DNA of 64,000 nucleotides from Welwitschia mirabilis (GCA_051453625.1 JBOZIK010000001.1:265836825-265900824); one strand, 5' to 3'; positions 1 through 11,785 are shown, numbered from the stretch's first letter. Notes: a model not told the origin generated them from the sequence alone. Translations and numbers: made by a program.

Positions 1-20
1 TCCTTTTCTCTTGAAGTCTG

Positions 21-40
21 TCCCAGCAATGGCACCAAAA
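21..40 (-). other. Primer-binding site of Athila-like LTR element
   Basis: On the minus strand this reads TTTTGGTGCCATTGCTGGGA, close to the PBS of Athila/Tat Ty3-gypsy elements (usual core TTGGCGCCGTTGCC). It starts directly after the LTR terminus CAACA, so the element body runs leftwards out of the window. Bases 1-20 would be its untranslated leader. Confidence 0.85.
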
Positions 41-1046
41 TGTTGCAATGTGTATTTGTACTTCTAATTCCAATATTTTAAAGATCGAATTTAACTTGCA
101 ACATCTGAAAAGTTAAATGTCTAATTGAACACAATACACATTTGTATAGTGGGATCAACCTAATTATTATACACTTAGAGAAGACTATTGAAAGAGAATA
201 TGAAAAATTTCTTTCATAAAGAGAAGAATAAATATTTTGAACTTTTACTTTAAATAAAATAAAATTAAATAATGCAAAGATAAAGATGGAATGCAATGGA
301 ATAAAATGCAATGTAATGAGTGTAATTCTAATGCAATAAATTTAATTAAACTTCCAATCTATTATCACTTAGATTGATCCTTAAAACCTATTTCAATTAC
401 AAATTCATATCACTTAAATTGCAATTAAGATAAGCTATAATGAAGAATAATAAAATAGTTAAAAATATTTCAATTCAATCAATACTTTTATTAATGAATT
501 TGAAGTACATCCATTTACGATAATAACTCCTTAATGAAATATTTTTTGCCTAACATCAAGGTGGTCATTCTCATAAGTAGAATGGATCTCCTTGCCTCCA
601 ACAATCTCCAATTGTCATAAGAATATCAATGCAAAAGATGATTTTGAATAGGGTTTTAAGGGATCTATTTATAGGTTGGGATAGGTTATTAGAGGGTGTG
701 AAACAAATAGGTAGAAGTTAAATACACCCTTTCATGACAATTTAATTAACTTTACACATAATTTTAAGTGTCATCCCTCATGTCACCTCATGAAATAGAG
801 GACGACATACCATTTGCTAATGAATTCTTTGCATAACTATTGCCTCAATCGTTATCCCCACGACAAAGAGGACGACCACACTTTCTTGGTTGTCGTCCCA
901 TCTATCATCTCCATGACAATGAGGATGACCAATATATCTTTATTATTTTTCTTTGGTTGTTCTTTATCTAAAAATGGCTTCTTATTTGGAGTATTATTGC
1001 ATATTTTATCCTACATAGAAGCTTTGTAGAATTTGCATAAATCCCT
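41..1046 (-). repeat. Athila-like 5' LTR, copy A
   Basis: The LTR is bounded on the left by the TG/CA terminus next to the PBS. Its right part (about 595-1046) is repeated at 1292-1747, and both copies stop at the same bases (TGCATAAATCCCT), which marks the probable LTR start on the minus strand. A TATA box lies at 665-675 (minus strand CCTATAAATAG). Upstream of it in the reading direction are palindromic GTCGTCC/GGACGAC words at about 775-930. No coding sequence is seen; open stretches at 78-311 and 814-1029 are chance. Confidence 0.75.
665..675 (-). promoter_or_regulatory. LTR TATA box (copy A)
   Basis: Minus-strand CCTATAAATAG fits a plant TATA box. The same motif lies at the corresponding place of the second LTR copy. 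Its position inside an LTR next to a PBS supports a retrotransposon promoter. Confidence 0.55.
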
Positions 1047-1291
1047 NNNNNNNNNNNNNNNNNNNNNNNNNNNNNNNNNNNNNNNNNNNNNNNNNNNNNN
1101 NNNNNNNNNNNNNNNNNNNNNNNNNNNNNNNNNNNNNNNNNNNNNNNNNNNNNNNNNNNNNNNNNNNNNNNNNNNNNNNNNNNNNNNNNNNNNNNNNNNN
1201 NNNNNNNNNNNNNNNNNNNNNNNNNNNNNNNNNNNNNNNNNNNNNNNNNNNNNNNNNNNNNNNNNNNNNNNNNNNNNNNNNNNNNNNNNNN
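1047..1291. other. Assembly gap (245 N)
   Basis: Unresolved bases between two copies of the same LTR segment. The left edge falls exactly at the LTR terminus. Confidence 0.99.
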
Positions 1292-1747
1292 CCAAATGTC
1301 ACAAGAATGTAGATGCCAAAAGATGATTTGAATAGAATCTAAATGGGTCTATTTATAGGTTGGGATAGATCACTAAAGGGTGTGAAATGAAGAGGTACAA
1401 GTTAAATACACCTTTTCATAACAATTTAATTAACTTTAAATAATATTTTAAGTGTCGTTCCACGTGTCGCCCACACGACATACAGGACGACACACCATCT
1501 GCCAAATAATGCTTTGCACGTGTCCAAAAATCTGACCGTCGTCCCAGTTGTCGTCCCCATGACACATAGGATAACCATACTTTTTTTTGACTGCTGTCCC
1601 CTATGTCGTCCTTATGATAGTGAGGACGACCAATATATCTTCATTATTTCTCTTTGATCATGTTTTATCCAAAAATGGCTTTTTATTTGGAGTATTATTG
1701 CATATTTTATCCTACATAGAAGCTTTGTAGAATTTGCATAAATCCCT
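1292..1747 (-). repeat. Athila-like LTR, copy B (partial)
   Basis: Direct repeat of about 595-1046 with scattered differences. It holds a TATA box at 1349-1359 (minus) and a better preserved CpG-rich upstream block at 1455-1640, including two CACGTGTC words (1461-1468 and 1517-1524) and several GTCGTCC/GGACGAC half-sites. It covers only the promoter-side half of the LTR; the other half is missing or lies in the gap. Confidence 0.7.
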
Positions 1748-1774
1748 AGAAAAACCTATAAATAGTACCTGAAA

Positions 1775-2434
1775 ATATACTTTAGCATTAAATAGGTCAA
1801 GTTGGCATCTCAATAATGATCCTTAATGAATATTCAATAAAAATTATCATGATCAAGAAAAGATCTGACTTATTCTACATTGGTTGGAGGAGAAAGATTT
1901 CAAATGATATCTATTTTAGAAGGGTTCATTTAAATGTAATTGTTAGAAATATGATGACCTCATACTATTCCATCCCTTACAAAAACATAGCTCTTTTTCC
2001 AACTCAGGTAAAACCCCATTTCTATGTGTTAGTTAAGGACTTTTTCAAATCTCTCTAAGGTTTGCTCAAACGAATCACCAAAAATATAAAATTCATCCAT
2101 GAATATTTCTATTAACTCCATAATCATCTTTAAAAAGATACCTATCATGGCTCTTTAAAATGTTCTAGCTACATTACATAAATCAAAGGGCAATCGCCTA
2201 AAGGCAAAGGTACCAAAAAAGAGAGGTAAAAGGTATCTTGCCATAATCTTCCTTGGCTATGCATACCTAATTGTAATCACTTTTATCATCAAAAAAGCCA
2301 TAATATGAATATCCTTGGATGTTATTAAGAATTTGATCTAGAAATGGTAAGGAATAATATCCTTTCTTGATGACATCATTAAGTTTTCTATAATCAGTGT
2401 AAACTCATTACTTTTCACCTTTTTTTGGTACTAG
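1775..2434 (-). pseudogene. Reverse transcriptase relic (Ty3-gypsy)
   Basis: In life this domain copies element RNA into cDNA. The minus strand, over several frames with stops, shows the family blocks in order: YRKLNDVIKKGYYSLPFLDQ (finger/palm entry), LPFDLCNVARTF (PFGLCNAP-type block), IFMDEFYIFGDSF in place of the catalytic F/YxDD stretch (here MDEF, so the second Asp is lost), and KIDII followed by VRSFLDH and FIKD from the RT connection. The reading ends near 1775, close to the LTR copy at 1747. It is plainly dead, with many in-frame stops. The lineage is Athila/Tat rather than chromovirus, judged from these blocks and the neighbouring PBS type. Confidence 0.85.
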
Positions 2435-3029
2435 AATAATAGAACTAATTCATTCACTATTAGATATAATATAAATGATCCCTGCATCTATACATTTAAT
2501 TATTTCTTACTTTACTACTTACTTAAGCATAGGGTTAAGTTTTTTCTTATGGTTATCGCATAGGTTTGATATTATCTTTGAATAAATTTTATACTAAACA
2601 ATGGAAGAAGAAATGACTAAAAGATCCTTTATGAGTTGAAGTAAAAGCATGTGTTTAAAATAAAGAAGTTAAAGTACATGTGTTAATGATCAAAGTTTCT
2701 AAAGATCATTATTCAAAAAGATGTAATTTTTTAAGTTCTAAATTAGAAGTATTCATCATTATTATTGAAATATCATCTTGATGTAGAAGGTTTTCTATAA
2801 TTACAACACATTAAAAATTATTATTAATAAAGAATTTAAAGTTTTCATTTATTTTCTTATTCAAGTTATTACCTAAGAGGTTATTACTGAGATTACATCG
2901 ATTCACATAAAGTTGGGTTGTATAAAGTAAAAAGCCTTTATTCTAAAGGATGATGTTGAATAAGCATGAAGGGACTAATTTATTACTTAAGATCATAATA
3001 TTTTTCCATATTTGTTTCAATCACATCAA

Positions 3030-3300
3030 AGACTGAATAATCAATTTCGTATTTCCTACATGGAATTTCATCATTTTTGTTCATGTGTTAATAATGTGAT
3101 GGGCTATTTCACAAAAGAATTTTTCTAAGATTAAAGGGTATTCTCCATTGTATTTCACATCAATAGTAACAACATATATAGGATAAAAGGCCTCTTCATT
3201 TTATATTACTAAATCCTTAATAACTCTAATTATTTTTCTTAGAGTTGCATTAGCTAGTTTTGACATAATTTTTAATGATTCAATCCTCTTTTCTAGGCTA
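3030..3300 (-). pseudogene. Retrotransposon protease-region relic
   Basis: The minus strand contains LRKIIRVIKDLVI, then YPIYVVTIDVKYNGEYPLIL, then FCEIAHHII. This matches the second half of the Athila-type aspartic protease (IkDLlI, YPi.v.vid, the LILGRPFL block and the following TA.aiid). The LGRPFL block is mutated, and the DT/SG active-site loop is not recognisable upstream. The same segment is better preserved in element M3 at 26272-26562, which supports the call. Confidence 0.65.
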
Positions 3301-4639
3301 AACTTTTTATAAATGTGAAATGACATAATATTAATACTAGTTTATATGTTTATTAATTTTTTCTTAATCTTTTTACTTCCTTCCAAGATAATACTAATTG
3401 TGGTAGCCATTAGACCTTTGAATTTTGGACTTCTTTGTATTTGTGCAATGAATATCCTTCTTGATATGATTCTTTTCTATTTTCTCTTGACTAAGTCCTT
3501 CCAGATTTATTGTATTTAGGATTATCTCATAATATTTTCTATAAAGGAAGGTTGATGCTCACATCTTATATAATTTTCTTAAGATAATCATTATAGGTAG
3601 AATTAGTTTTAAATATTTACAACCAAAGGGTTATGGGCTTTTTTCCTATGTTTTTAGTATTTGCATTATGGTTGACTTTCTCTTTAGGAGCTAAAGGGAA
3701 TGTCATCATCATGGGTTCAATTCTCCTGGTTATGAGAAGTGAGGACTAATTCATTGAGAGTTTTATAATATCCACTTCTTTTCACTATTTTATAATACTT
3801 TTTAACATCATCTAAATTAGGAATGATTTGGGTTGCAAGGGAACCTTGAGGTCTTTAGTTCCTTAACATGGTTTATTGAAAGATGTTAATCAAATTTTTG
3901 AAGTTTTTTTTAATTCTCTATATTTTTGTTGATTTTTTCTTATATCTTCTTTAAGTTTCCATTTACTCTCTAAGGGAAGGAAAGCTAATCTAAAAATTAT
4001 CAGGCTAAACTTTGTCACTTCTATATCTATTCTCAAAAATGGATCTAAAGGCTAGTTGTGGTTTCATGTTTTATGGCTAAAATGATTGATTATTTATGGA
4101 AGTATTGGTCTTTGATTAAATGTATAAGCTCTTTTAGAAATCATTTATCTATATTTTAATAATGCAAGATGATCTTTGGTATAATGGAAGTTATTTTCAC
4201 AAATTTCATAATGAGAGTAAGGTGTTAATGGTTAAGGTAATTGACTTACCATTTTAACATTAATCAAAGACCTTGATGTAAGTCTTTCAAGTGTTGATAA
4301 GATCTTGAATTAGGTTACTACGCTATGTTTTTCTTCATGTTGTACTTTCTTGATGTCTTTTAACATTTTTCCTATAATTCTACCTTTCTTAATCGTTGGT
4401 TTAGATCATGTTTAACTAATTTGTACCGATCCTTTTAAGAACTTTTAAGCATCCTCCAAAGAAATTAAGTAAAATTCAATTACATCTAAAATCTACTAGT
4501 TACTTAGTTTAACCATTTAATCCATTATCAAGGTAGTTAATAAGTTCTTCTCTTGAAAATTCATTTATAGGATTAGATGAGGTAATAATTAAAAATCTCT
4601 TATAGGTTGTACCATAATCTCCATAAGGGTATTGTAGAA

Positions 4640-5060
4640 AATTAATTAGTTCTCTTTTTTTGCTTTCTTATGGTTTTTTCACTCATAAATATTTTTATAA
4701 AGGCATCTTAAAATTGGCTTCAATTATTAATAATTTTATGTGAGATAGTGTTTAACCAATTTATAGCCTTGCCTCTAAGGGTGAAAGGGAAAATGATCAT
4801 ATAAGTCCTATTAGTTACCTTCTTTTTCTTATTTCTCAAGGTAAGAATAAGTTGTTCTATTTTAGCTAAGTGTTGAAAAGTTCTTCTTCATCAGATCCTA
4901 AGAAGATAGGATAAGCTCATAAGTTTTTAAGTTCTACATCATTTTTATTTGGTATTTTAAAGATTTTTTGAATCTCTCTTTTTCTTTAAGCTATCATATC
5001 CTTCAAAGTTAATCTAATAGAATTAGACGTAGAAGTAGAGGTTGACATTTTTTGAGATAT
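4640..5060 (-). pseudogene. gag capsid relic
   Basis: Capsid-like segment on the minus strand: NDVELKNL near the N-terminal side, then, after frameshifts, a segment readable as LRGKAINWLNTISHKI, matching the L.drA..WL.sl block of Ty3-gypsy gag, then KIFMSEK. The homologous segment is found in P1 (about 8150-8450) and M3 (about 28050-28400). It is non-functional. Confidence 0.6.
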
Positions 5061-5440
5061 GGAAGAAAAATTTTAAGAGTTAGGATTTAAAAAAGAAGAT
5101 GATTTAAACAAATTGATTTTAGAAATAGGTAAAATAATTTTAGAAATATGAAAAGCAAAATAATTTTCTTATTATACTTTAGATTAAAATTTCTTCTTTT
5201 ATTTCAGATTAAAATGAAACTTTCTCAATTAGATTCTTAAATTAAAATCCACTAATTATTTTTTAATTTCTTTACTAATAATTTACTTTTCCCACTGGTT
5301 CTTTTCTTATGTTATTATTTTATTTCATTTTCATAAAATGTTAAAATAAACTTCTTTGCACCCAATTAGAAAAATTCTTTTTAGATCAAATGAAGTGCAA
5401 GAAAAAGGCTACATTAATAGTGGATGTGACACTTACTTAG

Positions 5441-5570
5441 ATTGCATGTAGCACAAAGTATAGATTAATTTTGTTAAAAATAATTATATTCTTCAACTTC
5501 AAGTAAAAAGTAGAACTAGAAAAAATTGAAAAGTAAGATAAAATAAGAAAGTAAAAGTGCAAAATAACTT
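5441..5570. other. Unassigned AT-rich stretch before the microsatellite
   Basis: This lies where the PBS and leader of M2 would be expected on the minus strand. I find no convincing PBS. The open stretches around it exist only because they run through undetermined bases. Confidence 0.5.
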
Positions 5571-6084
5571 TATATATATATNNNNNNNNNNNNNNNNNNN
5601 NNNNNNNNNNNNNNNNNNNNNNNNNNNNNNNNNNNNNNNNNNNNNNNNNNNNNNNNNNNNNNNNNNNNNNNNNNNNNNNNNNNNNNNNNNNNNNNNNNNN
5701 NNNNNNNNNNNNNNNNNNNNNNNNNNNNNNNNNNNNNNNNNNNNNNNNNNNNNNNNNNNNNNNNNNNNNNNNNNNNNNNNNNNNNNNNNNNNNNNNNNNN
5801 NNNNNNNNNNNNNNNNNNNNNNNNNNNNNNNNNNNNNNNNNNNNNNNNNNNNNNNNNNNNNNNNNNNNNNNNNNNNNNNNNNNNNNNNNNNNNNNNNNNN
5901 NNNNNNNNNNNNNNNNNNNNNNNNNNNNNNNNNNNNNNNNNNNNNNNNNNNNNNNNNNNNNNNNNNNNNNNNNNNNNNNNNNNNNNNNNNNNNNNNNNNN
6001 NNNNNNNNNNNNNNNNNNNNNNNNNNNNNNNNNNNNNNNNNNNNNNNNNNNNNNNNNNNNNNNNNNNNNNNNNNNNNNNNNNNN

Positions 6085-6127
<43 letters not shown>
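5571..6127. repeat. (TA)n / gap / (CA)n microsatellite
   Basis: A short TA run (5571-5581) is followed by 503 N (5582-6084) and then about 21 CA units (6085-6126). Assembly evidently failed inside a dinucleotide repeat. Apparent long open frames here come only from N bases and CA repeats. Confidence 0.95.
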
Positions 6128-6130
<3 letters not shown>

Positions 6131-6660
6131 ACACAAGTAAACATTTTGAAATAAATTTTTGCTTATTTAAGTAGAAAAAATCAACTTTCTAAATGTTCTT
6201 AAACTTCTCTTCAATAACAAAACTAATTTGTTAGTATGTGAATCATGTGATTAATCTTATACTTTTCTTTGATAAGTTATTTATTTTTAATATTTACAAA
6301 TATTAATAAAATTTATGCTAAACATACTAGTGTATGGAAGTTAACCTAAATGTCATACTCTAGAGAGAAATTTAAAAGTACATTTAAAAGGGTTCTTAAT
6401 CAAAAAGAGTAGAACTAAAATGATTTTCTATTTTAAATTTGTAATTATAAATTAATGAAAATGTAGTGATGTAATGAATGAATGCAAGATCCATAGATGA
6501 AATGCAAGCCTAAATGCAAATCCTAACTAAGTACACCAATCTCTTATCACTCAAGTTGATCCTCATAATCTATATCAATCATAAATAATCATTACTTAAC
6601 TATAATTAAGTAAGATTAAAAAATAATTTTAAATAACACTCTAATTAATATTTTATTAAA
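6128..6660 (-). repeat. LTR fragment of M2 (truncated)
   Basis: Bases about 6430-6660 resemble 190-500 of the LTR at 41-1046 (shared run of ATGCAA words, then TTATCACTCAAGTTGATCCT). On the minus strand, 6330-6365 resembles the U5 side of the P1 LTR (TATGACATTTAGGT followed by CACTAG). This suggests the 5' LTR of M2, cut at 6660 where the P1 LTR begins. Confidence 0.5.
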
Positions 6661-7274
6661 TATCTTCCATTGAGGTGCTATTATTCTATTTATAAGTGGA
6701 TGTAATTTTTTTAAATACTCTTTTAATTAATATAATTTCTCTTTTCATTTCAATTATGTTAATGTCCCTTATGGTTTACATTGATCATAGTTATTTATGA
6801 CAACTCTATGATTTATCTAGATCATAAGGGCAACCTTTATTAAGGTTGACCTTGGTTAGTAGTAAGTTTACATTACTTTTCCATTCCATTTCATATTACA
6901 TTCCATATCTTACTTGAATAGATCTCATAGTTTATGTTAGTTAGGAACTAGTGGATACTCTTCTTAATTGAGATACGATATAGAGAAAGTAGTCCTTATG
7001 ATAGAAGGACTAGAATATAAGTAGGATTCATTTCCATTTTCAGTCACTGCAGTTCATATTCATTCATCTTGAATTGTTATTTACTTTTAGTTACTAAAAG
7101 ATAAAATATTAAAAATATCTTTGGAAATTAATTCTCTAACACTAAGCCTAGTGCCTTTGTTGGAATTATGACATTTAGGTGAACTCTCATCTATACTAGA
7201 GTGTGTTTTTATGCAAGTTATTTGATTTATAGATTTATCTCAAGATCTTTAAGGTTGCATAAATTCATACTGCA
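6661..7274 (+). repeat. P1 5' LTR (truncated at its start)
   Basis: Matches 15190-15800 along its whole length, starting at CTTCCATTGAGGTGCTATTA and ending at a CA next to the PBS. The first 0.9 kb found in the 3' LTR is absent, replaced by the M2 LTR fragment. Confidence 0.85.
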
Positions 7275-7278
7275 ATAT

Positions 7279-7298
7279 TTTAGTACCATTATCAGGGA
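7279..7298 (+). other. P1 primer-binding site (decayed)
   Basis: TTTAGTACCATTATCAGGGA is a decayed form of the Athila PBS seen intact on the minus strand at 21-40. The differences are mostly G-to-A or C-to-T changes. It stands just after the LTR terminus. Confidence 0.7.
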
Positions 7299-8139
7299 AG
7301 GCCGTAAGGAGTTAAAAGAATTATCAGTAACTAGATAAGTATCTTGAATCTGTTATTTAGGTTATTTATTTAAGTTAATGCTATATTTCTAGTGTAGTTT
7401 AAAGTAGATTTATTTTTGTGTGATTTTATTTTTTATAAATTTTCTTAGGGATCTTGTCATTTTCTCTCTGTCTTCTTGATGGCATAGGGCATAATAGTTT
7501 AAAATTTCTAAATTATTTTTTATTTTTTTAATTTTTCTTTTTTTTCTTCACAATAAACTATCATTGTGTTTGTTGTTCTTGCAACTAGAAGGATGATAGT
7601 CCTAAAATTTTTTGCAATTTTGATATTTTCTTTTCCAAAAATTAAATAAACTATCATTCTTCCTTTCATCCTCATGACAATCGAGACAACTGTCTAGTTT
7701 CTTTCTATCATAATTTTTGTAGTCTTGAATTTTTGTTACTATGATCATTATACTTCCTATCATTCCCATGGCTAGGCAAATGATGGTCTCCTATTTTTTA
7801 TTTTAGGTTTTTGTTAGTTGTTTAAGCATGTAGGGACATGGCAAATTTTGGTAAGAGGAAAAAATATTACAGAGAATAGAACCTGATTAAAGAAAATATC
7901 AGAGAAGTATTATTCAACTTCGAGCTAAATTCCCAGAATTAAAGAAGAAAATTTTTCTACTTTTATTATTTCAAAATCATATTTTGTAAAAGAAAATTAT
8001 AGTGTATAAGTAGATCATATCATTTTTTCAAATATGTTGAATGTATCAAAAGAGTCACAAAAATAAAAACAAGATGCTTAATAGGAACTTCTTTCCCAAA
8101 TGTGAATGTTACTCTTAGGGATTAAATTGTAAATAAAAA

Positions 8140-8965
8140 ATGTGAAATTCAAAATCCTTTTGATTTACCCCCTGGAGATGATGTAGAATTAAGAAACTTA
8201 AGTTCATATCCAGTTTTTTTGAGGAATTAGAGGAAGATTCTTTGAACATTTAGTTAACATTGAACAACTTGTACTTACCTTGGGAAATGAGAAGAAATGT
8301 ATTAGTGATCATATTTATATGATTTTTTTCTAATCACACTTAGAGAAAGAGCAAAAGTTTGACTCAAAACTATTCCATATAAAAGTCTTAAATCCTACAA
8401 TCAAGTGTAAAAAGTATTTATTAAAATATTTTTGAGTGAGAGTTCCATGGAAAGAGAATAAAAGAAGTAACCAAATTTCAATAACAAACTCATGAGTATT
8501 ATGCAATAACCTATGAATATTTTATAATCACTAGCTATTCTAATCCTATTAATGAATGTCATAAAGAAGAACTAGTAGATTATTTTTATAGTGGATTAAA
8601 TTCTTCAATAAAAAAATGCTAGATTTTTCTCATGAAGGTAACTTATTGAATTTAGGCCTAGAATATGCATGGAATGTGCTAGAAACTTTGGTAAAAATAA
8701 GTAAAACCTGGCCTAAATCCACAAAAGAAAATCACACTATAGGGCAAATTCTAAAATACTTAAAAGTAGTAAAACATGACAAGGAAGAAGAAAGGAAAGA
8801 CTCAACTAATCTAATTAAAGATTTCACTAATACTTTTAAGATGTATACCCAAATTATAGTTGATGCAAACATAGTTAAGAATAAAAACTGAACTTCAAAC
8901 TATGAAATCTGTGAAGATGATTTTCATCTAACAAAAGAATACCCTTTGCTACCAACTTGTAACAA
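8140..8965 (+). pseudogene. gag relic with zinc knuckle (P1)
   Basis: The capsid part shows LRERAKV followed by a stop in place of the usual Trp-Leu, then FIKIFLSE, then EELVDYFYSGLNSS matching the Q..eiFY.GL block. An open stretch at 8616-8891 (91 codons, MLDFSHEGNLLNL at its start) covers the gag region after the capsid domain. Around 8900-8960 follows CEICEDDFHLTKEY, a CX2CX4HX4C zinc knuckle whose last Cys is now Tyr. The product would package element RNA. Frameshifts and stops make it dead. The M3 copy keeps the knuckle complete. Confidence 0.75.
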
Positions 8966-9284
8966 AAAGTTATTTTAGGAAGTATGTGCCTTTAAAAAAA
9001 GAGCACCCAACTTTAAAAAATAGTCACAATTCCAACAAAGATTAGCAGGTCAATCTCAATGGAAACCATTTGAAAGTAGATTTAAAAGTTCCAGCTTTTA
9101 ATCTAATTTTTAAAAAAATTAGAACAATCCACTTAGAGAGCTCATAGAAGAGATAAGAAAAATGCAAGAAAAAACTAATAACAACATTGAGATGACCAAT
9201 GGAAATATTGAAAACTTAGTAAATGTGCTTCAATAAACAATTTTTGCAAACCAAAAACCATAAGGGTCTCTTACATTTCAACCA

Positions 9285-9530
9285 ATGCCCAACCCAAATA
9301 AAGTTAGAAGAGATTTGAAAATAGTAACAAGAAGTGGAAAGGATACAGTACCTCCTATCCATGAGGTTTTAACTTCTAAAAATAATGGTATAAATGAGGA
9401 AGATGAAATCATTAAACTTATGGATAATATAATTATATATGCCATACTCTATAGTGATTGGGTTAATCCTTTAATAGTAGTTCCAACATGGAATTGTTTT
9501 AGGTCATCACATTTCAAAATAATAAATTAG
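9285..9530 (+). pseudogene. Pre-protease motif fused to RT entry
   Basis: An 81-codon open stretch. Near its start is KIVTRSGKDTVPP, the TLRSGK-type motif that precedes protease in Athila elements. Only about 35 codons later comes ILYSDWVNPLIVVP, the ISDSxWVSPVxVVPKK block at the start of reverse transcriptase. Several hundred residues that normally separate these (linker, protease, pre-RT) are absent, so this is an internal deletion junction. It is open by chance after the deletion rather than a functional fusion. Confidence 0.7.
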
Positions 9531-10170
9531 GATGGACCCCACAAAAGTGGATATCATTAAAAACCTTAACCCTCTAACTAATGTCAAATAAGTTATATTT
9601 TTCCTCAGATATGATGATTTTTATTAATGATTTATTCATGATTATGCTAGAACTTATAAATCGTTCCACTCCTTACTTGAAAAAGATATTAAATTCAATT
9701 GGAATTATTCATGAAAAACATCTCTTCTAAACCTATTATCATAGGTTATAGTTGGAATAAAGACATTGAACTTATGTTTGATGCAAGTAACATTGTTGTA
9801 GAAGGGATTCTTGGCTAAAAATATAAAAATGGTTTCAAAGTTATATCTTATCTTAGCAAAACTTTGTCAAGTACCTAATCCAACTATACTACCAATGAGA
9901 GATAAATTCTTGCTATTATCTTTTGCTTAGACCATCTTCGACATTATCTTCTTGATTTTCATATCAATATTTACACAGACCATGCAACCATCTACTATCT
10001 CATGATTAAAAACAATTTGAGTGCTAGACTTATTAGGTGAATTATTTTAATGCAAGAATTTAATCTTACCATTATTAATAAGGCTAAAAAACATAATAGT
10101 ATTGCTAATCATCTTTCTCGACTATCTTGCTCTCATGATAAAACTCCCATTAATGACTCTTTTTCTAATG
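9530..10170 (+). pseudogene. RT tail and RNase H relic (P1)
   Basis: It begins with MDPTKVDIIKNLNPLTNVK, the DPeKi..I.nlppPtnvk block after the RT palm; the palm itself is missing. Then come MFDASNIVVEGILG (first catalytic Asp of RNase H), YLSKTLSS, QILAIIFCLDHLRHYLL (conserved E replaced by Q or lost) and INIYTDHATIYYLM (TDH motif). It closes with NHLSRL, the D.LSRL motif before integrase. Several in-frame stops are present. Confidence 0.85.
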
Positions 10171-10299
10171 AGTAATTGTTTGCAATTAAACAACTATATG
10201 CTATCTCATCTTTTCACCCCACTCCTTGATATGCTGATATCATGAATTTCCTTGTAACTATGAAAAATCCTTATTAATGAAATCATAATTAACATAAAA

Positions 10300-11650
10300 C
10301 TTTTCTCCATAGAATTAGTGACTATGAATGGAATGAACCTCATTTTTATAGATATTGCAAAGATCAAATTATGTGTAAATGTGTGTCTGAATGGGAAACT
10401 TTAAAAATATTAAAAACTTTGCCATGGTAAGGTATGTGAAGGACAGTTTAGTGGCCAAAAGACTGTCATAAAAATTCTTCACTCTGGTTTTTATTAGTCT
10501 ACTTTTTTCAAATATTCATTTGAATCTTCTAGGAAGTGTGATGCATGTTAACGCTATGGTAGCCTAGCTCATTCTCATGACATGCCCCTAAAATCAATAT
10601 TTGAAAGTGAACCTTTTTATTATTAGGGAATTAACTTTAGAGGCCTAATTACACCACCTTATCATGAGAAAAATTATATCCTTATAGCTATGGATTATAT
10701 TACTAAATGGATCGAAGCATTTCCTACTATAAAAATTGATGTCTGAACCATTTGCAATTATGTTCAAACTCATATTTTTCAATGATTTGGTTTTCCACAA
10801 ATTATCATTAGTGATCAAGGAACTAATTTCATTAATCACCTCTTTTGAAAACTTCTTTTATCCATTAGTGTTGCACATATAATTGCTTATGCCTATCATT
10901 CTCAAATCAATAGTCAAGTTGAAAATGCAAATAGAGAAATTAAAAAATGCTTTAAAACTTAGACTCTTTCAATAAGAAAATTTGGTTCTCTAAAATTTTT
11001 TTTTAATGTTCTTTGGGCTTACCATGCTACTTAGCATAACTCTCTAGGTTTCTCATCCTAGAAACTTGTGTACAGTAAAGTGTGTGTATTATCAGTTGAC
11101 GTTTGCTATAATTCTTATCAATCCACTTATTAACTTAACGTTGTTGACTTTAATGAAAATCATAAAATTTAACTAGCTCAACTTGGCTATTTATATAAAA
11201 AAAAAACACTCATGTCTTACATTATTAACTCATTCATAAAACTCAAGCCAAGTTTAGACATGATAAAAAGATTATTCATAAATAATTTGAACCTGGTCTA
11301 CTTGTCCTTTTGTATAACACTTGAGTACACCTTTTACATAATAAGTTAACTTTTAAATGATTAGGTCCTTATCTTATAGAAAAAGTACACTCAATGGCTT
11401 AGTTGAAATCTTCAATCTAAACACTAAAGAAATACAAAAGGTTAATGGACAAGGGTTAAAACTTTATGAGTCATCCCTTGATGAAACCTTGAACATGATA
11501 GAAGTACTTGCTTTGAAAGACTGCCTTCATGAGGAGGACCTTCCTTTTCTTATTATCCAAATTCTTTCTTAACTCATTCCTTAGGTAAATATCATGTTAT
11601 TACTTGAATATATTTAAATTAATATATGTATTTACTTATAAAGTTTCCAT
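10300..11650 (+). pseudogene. Integrase relic, first copy (P1)
   Basis: Integrase inserts the cDNA into host DNA. The zinc region has CDAC (10536 on) after SGFYW. The catalytic core shows ILIAMDYITKWIEAF (first Asp), IISDQGTNF (second Asp) and ENANREIKK (Glu), so the D,D,E residues are still readable across frames. The C-terminal part includes the region readable as KVNGQGLKLYESS (open stretch 11357-11572). Frameshifts, stops and homopolymer runs break it. From about 10850 the sequence is repeated after the gap at 11786. Confidence 0.85.
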
Positions 11651-11685
11651 GATTTATAATATTTTGCTTTAACATTTATAATGAT

Positions 11686-11785
11686 NNNNNNNNNNNNNNN
11701 NNNNNNNNNNNNNNNNNNNNNNNNNNNNNNNNNNNNNNNNNNNNNNNNNNNNNNNNNNNNNNNNNNNNNNNNNNNNNNNNNNNNN
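11686..11785. other. Assembly gap (100 N, size unknown)
   Basis: Placed between two direct copies of the same integrase/3'-pol segment. The left copy ends at AACATTTATAATGAT, and the same point of the right copy is near 12612. Confidence 0.99.

Larger units (their letters stand above)
1765..5440 (-). mobile_element. Athila/Tat-like Ty3-gypsy relic M2
   Basis: Read on the minus strand the order is gag (about 4640-5060), linker, protease (about 3030-3300), reverse transcriptase (2434-1775). The relic then stops abruptly at the LTR copy at 1747, so RNase H and integrase are missing. Every domain has stops and frameshifts. The stretches 2440-3030 and 3300-4640 lie between recognised domains; they are AT-rich and hold only scattered coding-like pieces that I cannot assign. 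Confidence 0.8.

Noticed and set aside
1006-1326. Open frames across the gap at 1047-1291
   Set aside because: Artefacts of N bases.
5437-6174. Long open frames on both strands through 5582-6084
   Set aside because: They are open only because of undetermined bases and the CA repeat.
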